This document shows positions 47,499-59,669 of a stretch of 64,000 nt of DNA, piece by piece. The stretch is from contig JANTQA010000015.1 in the NCBI GenBank assembly GCA_027625915.1, positions 806,001 to 870,000 of the forward strand. The letters run 5' to 3'. Under the pieces are notes generated by a model. That model worked only from the letters and a program-made list of their open reading frames with translations, had not been told where the DNA came from and ran no database searches. The stretch comes from Anaeramoeba flamelloides (Eukaryota > Metamonada > Anaeramoebidae). Position 1 is the stretch's first letter. Every line of letters begins with the position of its first letter. The position numbers were made by a program, and so were the translations under genes.

Positions 47499-48316
47499 TG
47501 TTGAACTTTTTTTCCAAAACGGTTAAACAAAAAGAAAAAAAGTTTTAAAGGATGTTTATAAACGGTTTTTTAAGAAGCAATTGATAAAAAATCAAAAAAC
47601 CCGATGCTATCATTAATTAAGAAGCACTCAATATCACATCCACGATACTTTTGGTTGATTTAATTTAATTAGATAAGTGATAAGGAATGTTCATTTGGGA
47701 GTATTATTGTTTAATTGTTGTTATCTCTTTTTTCTTTTTGATCTAGTTTTTTTTTTAACCTTTGGTATTTTTTGTCTTTGTTTTCTAGTTTTTTATTTTC
47801 AAGTTACCCATACTTCCATGTTTCAGTCCCAGAGTTTTAGAAAGTAATCACTTGATCTTTTTCCTTTGTAACTCTTCTTTCTAATAAAAAAGAAAATTCA
47901 GCAAGGGAAAAAATGGAAAAAAATAAAATATGGATTTTTGAAAATGAGGTTGATTCCCTCTCAACTCTTTTACTAAAGATTAAAAAAAAAAAAATTAATG
48001 TATATTTTTTAATTTTATTCTAAAATTGTTCCAAAAATCTTCGAATGGAACAATAGGCGAATATATTAACTAACATCAATCAAAGAAAACTTCTCTATTA
48101 ACATCTAATTTCAAGGTTGTTATTAAGATACACATTATGAATTTAGTGTTTATCTATTGAAACAAAAAAAAAAAAATAATAATAATAATTTTAAATTCCA
48201 AAATGATTCACAATAACATTTTTTATAATTAAACAAATTCTTGAAAATAATAAATACTTTTCTTTTTTATTCTAAATTTATTGAAATATAAATCACGATT
48301 AATTTAAATCCAAAAG
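47499..48316. other. region upstream of the ankyrin exon
   Basis: No exon could be supported. A short open frame starting MEKNKIWIFENEVDSLSTLL at 47913 has coding-like sequence. It has no donor in the phase required by the acceptor at 48315-48316, so it is not joined to the ankyrin gene here. Confidence 0.3.
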
Positions 48317-51300
48317 GTTTGGCAATAAATTCCATTTGTTTATGCAATTACGACAAAGAATTATATGATGCTATATTAACACGTGGTGACTTAAATGCAA
48401 CAGACCAAGAGAAAACAACATTTTTTCAAAAGATATGCAAGGAAGAAATAAAAATCGAAACAATTAAATATTGTGTTTCTAAAGGTGCCAACATTAATCA
48501 CATTGACAACTTGAGAAGAACATGTTTTCATTATGTATGTGAAAAGAATAATGATTATGATTTAATAAAATATTTTTTACAACAGGGAATGGATATCAAC
48601 CATAAAGACATTTACCAACTAACACCGTTTTATTTAATTTGCAATTACCGACCAACACTTAAATTAATGAAATTATGCTCAAAATATAAAGCCAATTTCA
48701 CTGATACCTATAATAATAATATAAATATTTTACATTTAATTACCAAAAAGAAGAATCATGATGATATTATTCAATTCTTATTAAAAAAAAATTATAATTT
48801 TTATCAAAATAATATAAAAAGTGGCGCGACACCATTTCATATATTATGTTCAAATGGATATTTAACAAAAAACATATTATTAACCTTTATTAAAAACGGG
48901 GTTGATCTCAATCAAAAAAATAAAGAAGATGAGGATAAGGCACCATTGCATTATTATTGTGAAAATATCAATATTGATTTTAAAATTGTAGAATTGTTAT
49001 TAAAAAATGGAGCAAAGCCAAATCAACAAATGAAATACCCCCTGCATACACCATTAATGAATTTTATAATGTCGACAAACAAACGCCGAAAAAAGACTTA
49101 TTACCATGACCAATACGTCCATTCAGATACAGAGAATGAAAATGACTCTGAAAACGAAAATGAAAATGAAAATGAAAAGGAAAAGGAAAAGGAAAAGGAA
49201 AATGAAAAGGGAAAGGAAAAGGGAAAGGAAAAGGGAAAGGAAAAGGAAAAGGGAAAGGAAAAGGGAAAGGAAAAGGAAAAGGAAAAGGAAAAGGAAAAGG
49301 AAAAGGAAAAGGAAAAGGAAAAGGAAAAGGAAAATGATAATGGATCTGAAAATGAAAATAATAATAAAAACAAAAAAAAAAGGGAAATGGAAAACAAAAA
49401 AAAAAAAAAAAAAAAAAGAATAAAAATGAGAATGAGGAAGAGTATGATCATAAAAGGATTAATAATATAAATTATCAAATGATAAAATTATTTCTCAAAT
49501 ATGGTGCCAAATTAAACATAAAAAATTATCAAAAAGAAAATATATGTAATGAAATCATTACATACACGAAACCAAATATGAAAATAATAAAGTTACTATT
49601 AAAGAATAAAGGAAATTTCAATCAACCATGCTCATATTTAAAAGTTACCCCATTCCATACTTTATGTAAAATTCAAAGTCTAGATCTGGAAATTATTCGA
49701 GATTGTTTAAATAATGGTGCCAATCCTAGCAAAAAAGATTATGAAAAAAAGACACCATTCCAGACTTTTTGTTTTTCAAATATAAATATAAATCTTGAAA
49801 TTATGGAATTATTTTTAAAAAAAGGTGCAAAAATAAATACGAAAAATTCATGTAAGGAATCTGCTTTTACTTATCTGTGTCAAAATAAAAAGGCTCCAAT
49901 TGAAGTGATCAAATATTATTTGACAAAAAAAAAAGCCAAATATAAAAGTTTTGGCTATCTAAAACAAAATATTTTACATGTTCTTTGCAAAAATGCCAAA
50001 ATTGATCAAGAAATTTTAACATTCTTCATTAAAAATAATGTTAATATCAAACAGTTGGATTATGCTGACAAAACACCTTTTCATTATTTATTACAGACAA
50101 AATGCAAATTACATCTTGAAAACATAAAATTGTTCATTGATAACGGGCTTGATATCGATGCTAAAGCTCATCAGGACAAAGAATCGCCATTCCTTTTGCT
50201 ATGCCAACATCGGCATTCATATGAACTTTATAAATCTATCTTTGATTTAAATGTAGTTAAAGGTATTAATACAACCGACATTTATGGGAATACTCCATTC
50301 CATTACATATGCCGAAGACACACAGATATAAGAATTTTTAAATTATTTCTAAAAAATGGCGCTCGAATGGATATTTGCAATGGAGATAATGAAATACCCG
50401 GTTATGAATTTTTTACTAAAAACTGTTCAATTGAAATATTCCAGCTGCTTTTAGATAACGGGATGGATATCAACCATGTTAACAGATACAACAAATCACT
50501 ACTCGATAGATATTGCTTAAACACCGTTTTAGATTTCGATATTCTTTGCCATTTTTTTAAGAATGGCGTAACCATTAAAAACGAAAAATATCTAACTGAA
50601 ACACCCCTTCACCGGATATGTTCAATCGAAAATAATCTAAATATTGAAATCTTACAATTATTTTTCGAGAATGGGTTTAATATCAATGTTCTTGATAAAC
50701 AACGAAATACACCTTTTCATCTATATTGCAAAAGAAAAAATATTAATTTCAAAATTATTGAATGCTTTTTAAAATATAATCATGATAAAAAGTTGAAAGA
50801 CGTTTGATTTTCTTTTTCTTTAATATATTTTTCTTTCTTTACTTTGTTTATAAAACAAAAAAAATAGCAAGGAACTTTAAAAAAAAAAAAAAAAAAAAAG
50901 CAATAATTTTACAACCGAAGGAACTAAATTTGTGTATTTTTTTCCATTGAGATAAAAATAAATTATTTGCTTTCAACTCAGTGTTAGAGAAATTTGCTAA
51001 TTATATTGCCTAATCAATTCATTTATATTAACCAATTATTGAAAACTCGATTAATTATTTTTTTTACAAGAACATTCTAGCTTGTATCAGCAGTTAGAAA
51101 ACAACCAACAATGTTGATTTTTTTTTTTGAATTATTTAAAAGAATTAAGTTAGGTGTTAACATTTTAAAGAAAAAAAAAAAAAAAACACAAATCACTTCT
51201 AATAAAAAAATCTTCCCATTTTAAAAAGACAAGAATTTACTCCCTTGGACTGCAATCTTAACAAAGTCATTATTTGAGGTTGTATAATTAACAATTTTAA

Positions 51301-54300
51301 ATTGATTAATTTTGTTTTTTCGGATTTCGGATCTTTCTTAATCCTTTTCAGTTTGGTTTGTTTACCAATTCAATATTTGTTTTTTTTTTGGGGAGTTGTT
51401 GTTTAATTTTTGGATTTTAAAAAAGGTTGGAATTCAAAAAATTGATTTCCTCAAAAATGTTTCAAAACAAATAAATCTGTTAAGTTTTTTTGATTTGTTT
51501 GAAACACCTCTTAGAATTTCAGTTCAAATAGTCTTTTTCAAACATTTACACAAACATTTTTAAGATTTTTGTAAAAACTTATAATTGAAAAAGTGAATTG
51601 TAAATTCCTTTATTCAATCCAAAAATTCTAAAGATAGATAGTAAAAAACGAAAATTTTGATACATAAAAATTTGTTTTTTTTTTTTTTTATTATTGAAGA
51701 AGTGTAAATTACACTCTAGTTGCCCTTAGACTTAAATTCCCTTTCAGAAATTTAAGCGTAAAATCATAGATTTCACGATTATTAATTAATGAAAATAATT
51801 TCAAACTATCACAGTTTAAAATCAATTCATCAAGATTTATTTGTTTCAATTTATTGTGAAAAATTAATCTATCTTTTTTCATAGAAAGGACATATCCATA
51901 AAAAGTGATCAATATTTTCTATAATTTCCTTCTGTTGATATTTTAAACATAAAGGACAAAATTTATTTGAATTTTTATTAATTACATAGTAATATCTATT
52001 TAAACAGTTAGTGAATGTTCTGAATTTTAGAATTGTTGAGCTTGAGGGATAACTTAAATATTTTTGGGTTTTAAATAAATAATTTTGATTTTTTATTATT
52101 GTGAAATATTTTTGCACTTTCAACTTGTTGAATTCAACAACTCGTTATATGTGTATTTGTAAATTTCTTTTTTTATTTCGATAATATCTTTTGAATTCCA
52201 ATTAATTTTATTATTTATTCTTTGATTAAACTTTATTAATTTTTCTAAATTAGGAAGAGATAGATTTCCTAATTTCTTTTTGAATTTAAATTTCTTTTTA
52301 TTGATAGAAATTATCATATTTTCTATTTTAAATTCTGTTTTATAAATAAGAATTGGTGTATTTCTGTTTATTTTACATATTTCAGTAATACATGAATTAA
52401 TCCAAGAATTTAAATAATTTAAAGTTTTTATTTCATAATTATATATTTCCAACCCATATGTCAATTGGCTTATGATAAAAGATTTAAATAATCTAATTTT
52501 TAAACTATTGTTAAGCGAGTTGTTATTGAATAACTGTTTACAGTTGTTATATGTTTCTTTCGCCTTTTTTAAGTTATAAACTATATGCGAAATTTTATCT
52601 AAATAAATACCCAAATATTTAATTTTTTTTAAGTCTTTTGAAACAACTGTCTTATCTTTATTAGGTTTTAATCCAAATTGAATAATTATTTCATATATTG
52701 AATTTAATTTCTGCTTTAATTGATTTCTATTTCCTTTAATAATTAAAATTAAATCATCTGCAAACATTTGACAATGGTTCGTTAATGGATAAAAATTTGT
52801 TTTTTAAACTCGAAATAAAGAGAATATATTGAAAACGTGCATCAATTGTACAGCAGGTAAATCTAGCTATAAAAACACTACAATGTTTAAACATTAAATT
52901 TGTTTTGTTAGTTCTTTTTAAAAACGTTAAAAGTTCATTAAAATCATAAAGTATTTAAAATTTCTTCTGATTTTGAGATTTAACAATATTCTTTAGTTTC
53001 TCAATTTTTTTTAAAAATTTTCAAATAGGATTTTACTTTTTTTTAAACAATTTAGATAATTTTGAAAATCACAGAAATCAATTTTTCATGATCAGAAATT
53101 TCACACTACTTTAGAGACTTCAATAAGAGACTAACCCTTGATGAATTAATTTAATTTTCAAATTGAATCCAAATAAAGAAAAATAATTAACTCAAAAAAA
53201 TAGGTGATTTGTTTACAATAGCATATGTGCTATAACATATTATTTTAACTTTAACCAATTACAAATATTTATCCCTGTTAAAAAGATTGGCTGACTGTAG
53301 AAATAAAAGAAAGAAATCAATGGGATGGCAACTTTATTTAAACAAGAAATAGAGTTCTTTAAAAAAATTTAAAAAAGTATTTTGAAGATTCTGAAAGATT
53401 AAATTGTAATTTTTTCAAAAAAAATTTTCTTTTTTTTGAATTTAAAAAGAAAAAAAACAAATTACTTAATCACAAAATTTATAATTATTACGAAATTTTG
53501 GAAACAAAAGCATTTAATATTATTTAACCATTTATATTAATTTCAGATCTAACCTCAAAAGTCAATTTAAATCAAAAAAAAGTTTGTATTTGTTTACATT
53601 CCTATGTTCAAATATCCAAATCCGAAAAAAAAACTCGAGTTAAATTTAAAGTAATTCGTTAAAGGTTGTCAACAAGGGTTTATTTACATCAATGCAAATA
53701 TTACTGTAAGTTTTAAAATAAAAGGAACATAATTTTCATTCAGCTTTCCAATAAAATAAAGAAACAGAAGAATTAAAATAAAGTATCAAATACACAATTC
53801 TAGAAGGAAAATCATATTTTCAAACTGATTTCGGGAATTAAATTATTAAAGATAAATCCAAATGAAAAAAGAATTCGAACAAAAACACTATTTTTTCATA
53901 TTTATTTAAATTAAATAATAATAATCATAAAAAAAAATAAATAAAAAAAAATACAAGAAAAAAAAAACTATAAAATCAAGCATGTTCAAAATTTTGAAAC
54001 GAGCATGAACTTAAAATTGTATTGGTAATTTTTTATGAAATTTCACCAACAATTATTGATCGATCAAATGATAAGGTACCATCAACTAATTGTATGCGAT
54101 TTTTCTATTTAACAGAACTCGACATTAACTTTCTATCAACCATTGAAAAAAAAAAAATTTCCCGATCTAATGAAACAGATTACGTAACTGGAAATAAGGA
54201 AATGAAAACAAAAAAGAAAAAGATGAAATAATAAAAATATTTACAAAAAATTAAAATAATATCTAATTTGAGTAAAGTTGTAGAATTATTATTCCTTCAA

Positions 54301-55339
54301 CTATTTCAACTTTTCCCAAATTTTTCAAATTTAGTTTAGTTTAGATCATGAAAGTAAAAAGAAAATTATCAACATCTAATTTTAGTGTTATTCTTTTAAG
54401 TATTTTAACAATGTAAAAAAAAAAAAAAAAAAAAAAATTGATTGGGGACTAGTATAAACGTAATTTACTTCTTAACTTCACCATACTTAAAATATTAATC
54501 ATTTTTATTTTCTAATTTAATATAAATTTCAATAAAAAAATATTTGATTTATTTATACTTTTCTTTATATTACTTTAAAATAGGGAAACGGTAGAACAGT
54601 CTTGGATTTATTATTATATCACAGCGAAGTTGATACAAATCGAACTATCAAAGTATTTAAAATTAATTTCAATACTTTACGAACCGATTTTAAAAAATTT
54701 TATACTAGAAAAGAATTTACAGATTTTGAAATCAAAGAAATTAAAGTTCATAAAACATTAATAGAAATCAGAACAAAACAGAAAATCGAAAAAATACAAG
54801 AAATCCTGGAAAAATATTCAAAAAAGGCCATCAAACAATTTTTAAAATGGATTTATTTTGAAAAAATACCAAATGGTGCCAATTCAAATCAAATTGAAAA
54901 GAGCGAAGAAAATGAAAATTCAAACAAATTTGAAAATTTTAAGAGTATTTGTACTGAATTAAAAATCGATTATAAATCCAAAGACTTTTCTTTAAGCCAA
55001 TCACTTCGAAATTTGTATGAAAATGAAAATTTAAAAGATTTTATTATAATATTAAAGGATAATCAAAAAATAAAAGTCAATAAATTAATTTTACAATGTA
55101 GAAGCGAGTTGTATCGTGGAATGTTTTTAAATGTTGAAGATTCAGAAAAACTGGAAAAAATTAATGATTATTCTGGTAAATCGATCGAAATTTTCAAGAT
55201 CCTCTTATATTATCTGTATACTGAATCTATTGATAAAAAAATAAAGATAACAGATAACATTAAATATGAACTTAACGAAGCTGTTAATTATTTTCAATTG
55301 GATCAAAATTGTTCATTAAATTATTTACTTTCTGATTGA
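48317..55339 (+). CDS. ankyrin-repeat protein with C-terminal tandem BTB-like domains (5' exon not found)
   Basis: Exons seen are 48317-50801 and 54584-55339, joined in phase 0 (KKLKD/GNGRTVLDLL) across a 3782 bp intron (GTTTGA...AAATAG). An in-frame stop at 48289 and no early Met mean a further 5' exon ending in phase 1 is needed. The first part holds about 17 degenerate ankyrin repeats (TPFHYxC..n.dleiikLfLkNGa.in pattern) broken by a Glu/Lys/Asn-rich insert (49130-49450). A frame change lies in the A-run at about 49398-49418: one missing A, or two extra, reconciles the frames. This is either a sequence-length error or a disabling mutation. The last exon has a worn BTB-like segment (FKINFNTLRTDFKKFY...FLKWIYF), then a clear BTB (KDFIIILKDNQKIKVNKLIL, YSGKSIEIFKILLYYLYT). 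Such proteins are often cullin adaptors; that role is inferred. Confidence 0.75.
49130..49423 (+). repeat. purine-only GAAAAG/GAAAAT microsatellite tract
   Basis: About 290 bp of almost pure purine, mainly GGAAAA and GAAAAT units, encodes (Glu-Lys)n and (Glu-Asn)n within an ankyrin repeat of the gene. The pure A-run at its end is where the reading frame changes. Confidence 0.9.
51681..52788 (-). mobile_element. LINE family 1, 5'-truncated copy with target-site duplication
   Basis: Minus strand inside the ankyrin/BTB intron. From its 5' break the first frame starts at the RT catalytic [10 protein letters not shown], with about 215 residues of palm/thumb (YLGIYLDKI, QLTYGLEIY). A shifted frame then encodes CPLCLKYQ...IDHFLWICP, and a last one reads to the 3' end. 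Thus about two frame breaks exist. The 3' end has an AGTGTA/TACACT hairpin (51701-51715), then the A tail. The flanking duplication ATAAAAATTTGTTTTTT (17 bp) is at 51664 and 52789. The copy at 15147-15506 is nearly identical in the shared 350 bp. Confidence 0.88.
53985..54350. repeat. dispersed repeat, copy C
   Basis: It matches 5080-5420 and 15670-16000: ATTGATCGATCAAATGATAA, CTATCAACCATTGAAAAA, AAACAAAAAAGAAAAAGATG and a final TTTAGTTTAG. It lies 230 bp upstream of the BTB exon. The open frame 54022-54231 belongs to the repeat. Confidence 0.6.
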
Positions 55340-55624
55340 CTTTATTGAAAATTGATTTATTGATTTTTTTTGAAGAGGAGTGATTTTAAACTTCCTATTT
55401 TTCTTTTAGATAAAATAAATAAAAAGGATTTTATAAACTTGGAATTAAAAAAAAAAAAAAACCTTTATTTGAAAGATTAGAAAAAGTCAAATAAATAATT
55501 CAAAATTCCAAGAAAAAAATAAAAATAAATAAAAATAAATTGTTTTTTTTTGTCTATATACAGTTGAAATTTATGATGGAAGTTATTTTTGTATATTTCT
55601 TTATATACATATACATACATATAC

Positions 55625-55662
<38 letters not shown>

Positions 55663-56800
55663 CGATTAGCACCCCAGATTGAACTCAATTTTCTCAAAGT
55701 TTATAATAAAATATCTAAAATGATATTAAAAATGTTAAATGATTTATTTTAATTTATTATCTTTAATCAAGATTTTAATTATAATAAAAAGTTAAAATAA
55801 AATTTTTTTCAGTCAAAGGAACCAAGTTTTATTAAAGATATTGAGCTAAATTCTATGAGTTCAATACAAGTATAATTCTGAAAATAAATATTCAATTTTT
55901 TGAATTTCAGCATTTTTTATTTTTGTTTTTTGTTTTTCTTTTTGATCATTTTTTCAAATTTAGTCACATTTTTGATTTTTTCATTCCAATTAATTTTTTT
56001 TTTTTTTTACTGAAGATACTGTATTGAAAATAAATATATATATATCAAATTTGATAAATTTTGAATAGCAATTTAATTTAATTTTTATATATTAATCCAT
56101 AGATCTTAATCTACCAACACATTGTTTGTTTTTTTTTGTTTTAAAGAATCTAAATACCCAAAAACAATTAGAATATATGTTTAACTCGATCCTTGATTCA
56201 CTATTTTGGTTCAACAAACCCACAGAATCTTTTGTTATATATTAAAAAAAAAATCAAAATCTTCTCAACATTTTATTATTTTTTAGTTAATATTAATATA
56301 TAGATAATAAAATTTGATTAAAATATTGTTAAATATCACTTTTTGATTTACTATTATGGTTCTACAAACCTATACAATATTATACTGAAAATTGAAAAAT
56401 AAAATAAAAATATTTCGCAGATTTTAATGTTTTTTGGTTCAAAAATCAAAATAATTTCAAAATTAGTAAAAAAGGTGTAAATTTACTTGATTTTCGTAGG
56501 AATTTTAACAAATAACGTAAACACTTTTATGATTTGGAAAAAAAAAACATAAAATTTAACAGGATCTAATTACTGGAAAAAGAGAAGACTTTTTTTCCAT
56601 ACCAAGTGATATACACACCACTACATCAAAAAAATTTTACTCCCAAAAATGAAAATTCCACTTTTCTTTATTTATTTATTGTGAGAAAGGAGTAATCAAA
56701 GAAAATTTACTAAATAAAATGGAGAAGAAGAAAAATAATTAAAAAATTAAAGTAAAAAAATATTATATCATTTACATGACCAAATTAAAAATTATCCACT
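55340..56800. other. intergenic region
   Basis: Besides the TA microsatellite, two loosely similar blocks lie about 150 bp apart near 56200 and 56340 (GATTCACTATTTTGGTTCAA and GATTTACTATTATGGTTCTA). No gene or RNA is seen. Confidence 0.4.
55596..55664. repeat. (TA)n / ATACAT microsatellite
   Basis: ATATACAT units pass into pure TA dinucleotides just after the ankyrin/BTB gene. The open frame here (Tyr/Ile repeats) is a by-product. Confidence 0.9.
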
Positions 56801-57078
56801 GTAGTTAGGTTTTTCAGGATTTGAAAGGATTGAGTAAAATCCTTGATTTTACTAAATTCTTTCGAATTCTGGAAAATGTTCGTTAGCTTTTTTTTAATTT
56901 GAGAAATAAAAAGAAAATTTCAAAAATTTTCTTTTAATTTCTTAAATTAAAAAAAGAGCTGTTAGGTTTTCTTGAGTTTTCTGTTTATTTGTAAAATTGA
57001 TAGATTTAACAAATGAAACAGAAAAACTCAAGAAAATCTAGGCACTCTACGGCACTTGACGACACGTCCCCAGAAACA
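56800..57078. repeat. modular palindromic element (locus 6)
   Basis: In order it holds GTTAGGT, the TTTGAAAGGATTGAGTAAAA palindrome with its partner, GTTCGTTAG, the TTAATTTGAGAAATAAA palindrome with its partner, GTTAGGT, the CTTGAGTTTTCTGTTTATTTG module with its partner, and a terminal CACTTGACGACACG. This is the cleanest view of the module order. It lies about 90 bp from a LINE 3' remnant. Confidence 0.7.
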
Positions 57079-57164
57079 GGAATGGTAAAAACCCGATAGA
57101 AAGATTATTAATAATAAGATTCCACAAACTGTGATTAATAAATTGGTATTCCATGACTCCGAAA

Positions 57165-57560
57165 TGTGGGGCACTGGGTGCCCGAATTTGTATATTTTTT
57201 TACTATTTTAAGAATTTCTTATTTTCAATTTTTTTATTTTCATTTTTTCTTTATTGCCTTAATTTTTCTAACCATAAGAGCTTTGATGAAAAATTCTCGA
57301 CTAGAAAAATAAATTTCGTAATTTTGATTAGCCAGATTAAAGAGTTTTTGAGTATTTTTTCTAAGAATAACATTTTTATATAAGTTTTTTTCTAAAATTT
57401 TTGCTATTTTTTTTTTCGATTTGATTCTGATAAATTTATATCTTTCACAATACCAAATAAAGTGATTTATATTTTCATAATATTGAGTACAATAATCACA
57501 TTTTTTGCATTTTTATATTTTTTAAAATGTATCATATTCTGGAAAATTCTATTTTTCTTT
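57165..57560 (-). mobile_element. LINE 3' remnant (family 2-like)
   Basis: The minus strand encodes, with breaks, CDYCTQYYENINHFIWYCER (C-x2-C...H...C knuckle), then a C-terminal stretch. It ends in AATTCGGGCAC and a perfect GGGCAC-CCA-GTGCCC hairpin (57169-57183). The A tail is missing. It corresponds to 31560-31850. Confidence 0.65.
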
Positions 57561-58089
57561 CTCTGAGTTGAGAAATGAACTTTTATTTGTTGATATCTAT
57601 CATTTAATTGGAAAAAGATAAAAATTAAATACTATCAAAAATTTAAGTTCGATATGTTTTTTTTTAGAAATCTATTTTGTCATTTTTTTTAACTCATTCA
57701 GAAACTAATAATCTCAAAAGGTAAATATTTTCTTAATGAAAATAATTACTGAACTCCCAACGTCTATTGAAGATTGTATTTTTTTTAAAGAAAATTTCTT
57801 CAAAAAAAAAAAAAAAAAAAAAGGTAATTATATACTGTTTTCCAGCTCTATTCCAAACTAAATAAAATTATTTTCTATTAAAATTCAAAACTTGTAAGGA
57901 ATTAACACCATCACATAAAATTATAAGATTAAAGGGTGCTGTTATTGAATGTAAATCACATTAATCCGTTATTATTCGAAAATTTTGATTAGTAAAATAT
58001 TACTAATTGTTAACCTATCAAGTAAAAATGATATTTGAATGAGTAAAAACCCAAATTAATTTAAGAAAAAAATAATGTATTACGGCACA

Positions 58090-58440
58090 AATTTAAAGTT
58101 TAATTATTAATATTCAGACCTCAAAGTTGAAAAATATCTTTCTTAAAATTAATCTCGAAATCTAGATTAGTTGCCCAAGAATTTTGATTTTTTTTAAAAA
58201 AATTAAATAATTAACTCTAGAGATTATATTGACAAATTTTTTGCGTACATATAGGAAATATATTGATGTTACAACTAGCATTATAAACGAGAAACAAAAT
58301 TAACCCGTCTTTGTGTTTTTTATATTGATGATGATGATTGAGTTAATCTTTAATTTAAAAAATTGAAAAAATAGTTACTGTGAGAAGTTCTAAATATTAA
58401 TTTTCAAACTTGGAATACTAATATTTGGATTTCTATTTTT
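58090..58440. repeat. inverted copy of 39880-40210
   Basis: Shared inverted blocks include CGAAATCTAGATTAGTTGCC and AGTTACTG...GAAGTTCTAAATATTAAT. Non-coding, old. Confidence 0.5.
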
Positions 58441-58965
58441 GGATTTTCAAAAGGAATTTAAAACAATATTTCCAAAATATGAAAAATTTTAATTGTGATC
58501 TTTACTAAGCAAAATAATAATTTATTTTTGAATAATCTTAATAATAGATTTTTTCAAGCTATTCGAGTCATAGTGTCCTAATATCATTTAAACCCAATTA
58601 CAACATATTTTAATTATAGAGAAAATCTATGGTGACGCTAATCCCAGCCAGACTTGGTAAACCCATGTTTCAAATTAAAAGACGTGTTTTTTTTTGTTTT
58701 CGAAAGTTTACCTATAAAACGATCAAAGAAACCAAAAATAAAAAATAAGTCAATATGATATTGGTTTCTTAAAGTATCGATTATTTAAAAAGAAATTTTA
58801 AAAATGAAAGATCAAATTCGAAAATTTTTCTCAAAAAATAGAGTAAATTCTTTAAAATATTTTTTTATATCAAAAAAAAAACAAAAAAAACAACCAAATT
58901 ATGGGAAAATTATCAAAAACTTTTAAACAAATTCTTTTTCATAATTTAAAATTTTCTCAAAGGAT

Positions 58966-59669
58966 TAGGAGTTAAGGGTAGAGTCATTTACCGTGAAAAG
59001 GCACCATACTCAAGGGGTGACCTGAGGCCAAAAAGGGTATTCTGAAATACCCTTTCTGTTGGTTGACAAAATTCAAATAACAAAAAAAAAATTCCATTAG
59101 ATCATCTTTGACAAAAAATTAAACGAAGAAAAAGAGTTCTCAATTTCAAAAAATCAAAATTTTTAAAAAAAAAATTTATCTTTTTCTCATTTTCAATTTC
59201 AAAAGAGGTTAAATTTCAATAATTTAAAACAAATTGCTTTCTTGTATTTCGCAATTAAATTAATTTGATTTAATCTAATTTGTTGTTATTTTGTAATCCT
59301 CTAAATTTGACCAAGTAAGGATTAGGTAATAGTCTTTCAATAAAAATAACTCATTTGAAAAATGAAAAAAATTGAAAAAAAAAGTCACCAAGATCTCAAA
59401 AAGCGCCAAAGAGCGACACTTCAAAACGGACATAGTTGTTTTCAAAATTATATATTCTAACCATTCTAATTGGAAATTGAGTGTCGCTCTTTGGCGCTTT
59501 TTTCTAAAAATGTCCTCATTTTTGGTTGTTGATTTTTGGAGATCGATCGTACATCATAGGTTGGTTGGTTTTTGATTGGTGTTAGGTCCTCAATAAACTT
59601 ACTAAAAAGTTTTTTTCCATTTCAGAATAAAAAATTTCACCCTAATGACTCGACCCTTAACCTCCAAAA
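58966..59669. mobile_element. TIR element of about 700 bp nested in an older repeat
   Basis: The ends GGAGTTAAGGGTAGAGTCAT and the complement GGAGGTTAAGGGTCGAGTCA are inverted repeats of about 22 bp. The flanks on both sides (58700-58960 and 59670-59705) align with an uninterrupted stretch at about 62090-62360, which serves as the empty site. Inside are a GGGTATT hairpin (59034-59059) and a second nested palindrome (59397-59504). Confidence 0.65.
59397..59504. mobile_element. 108 bp element with perfect 23 bp terminal inverted repeats
   Basis: AAAAGCGCCAAAGAGCGACA at the left and its exact complement at the right enclose about 60 bp of unrelated sequence. The ends are much richer in GC than the surroundings. 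It lies inside the larger element 58966-59669. Confidence 0.75.

Noticed and set aside
47913-48020. Candidate start exon MEKNKIWIFENEV... for the ankyrin gene
   Set aside because: None of its GT dinucleotides lies in the phase required by the acceptor at 48315-48316.
49101-49478. Long frames of Ser/Phe or Lys/Arg over the purine tract
   Set aside because: They are shadows of the simple repeat inside the ankyrin gene.
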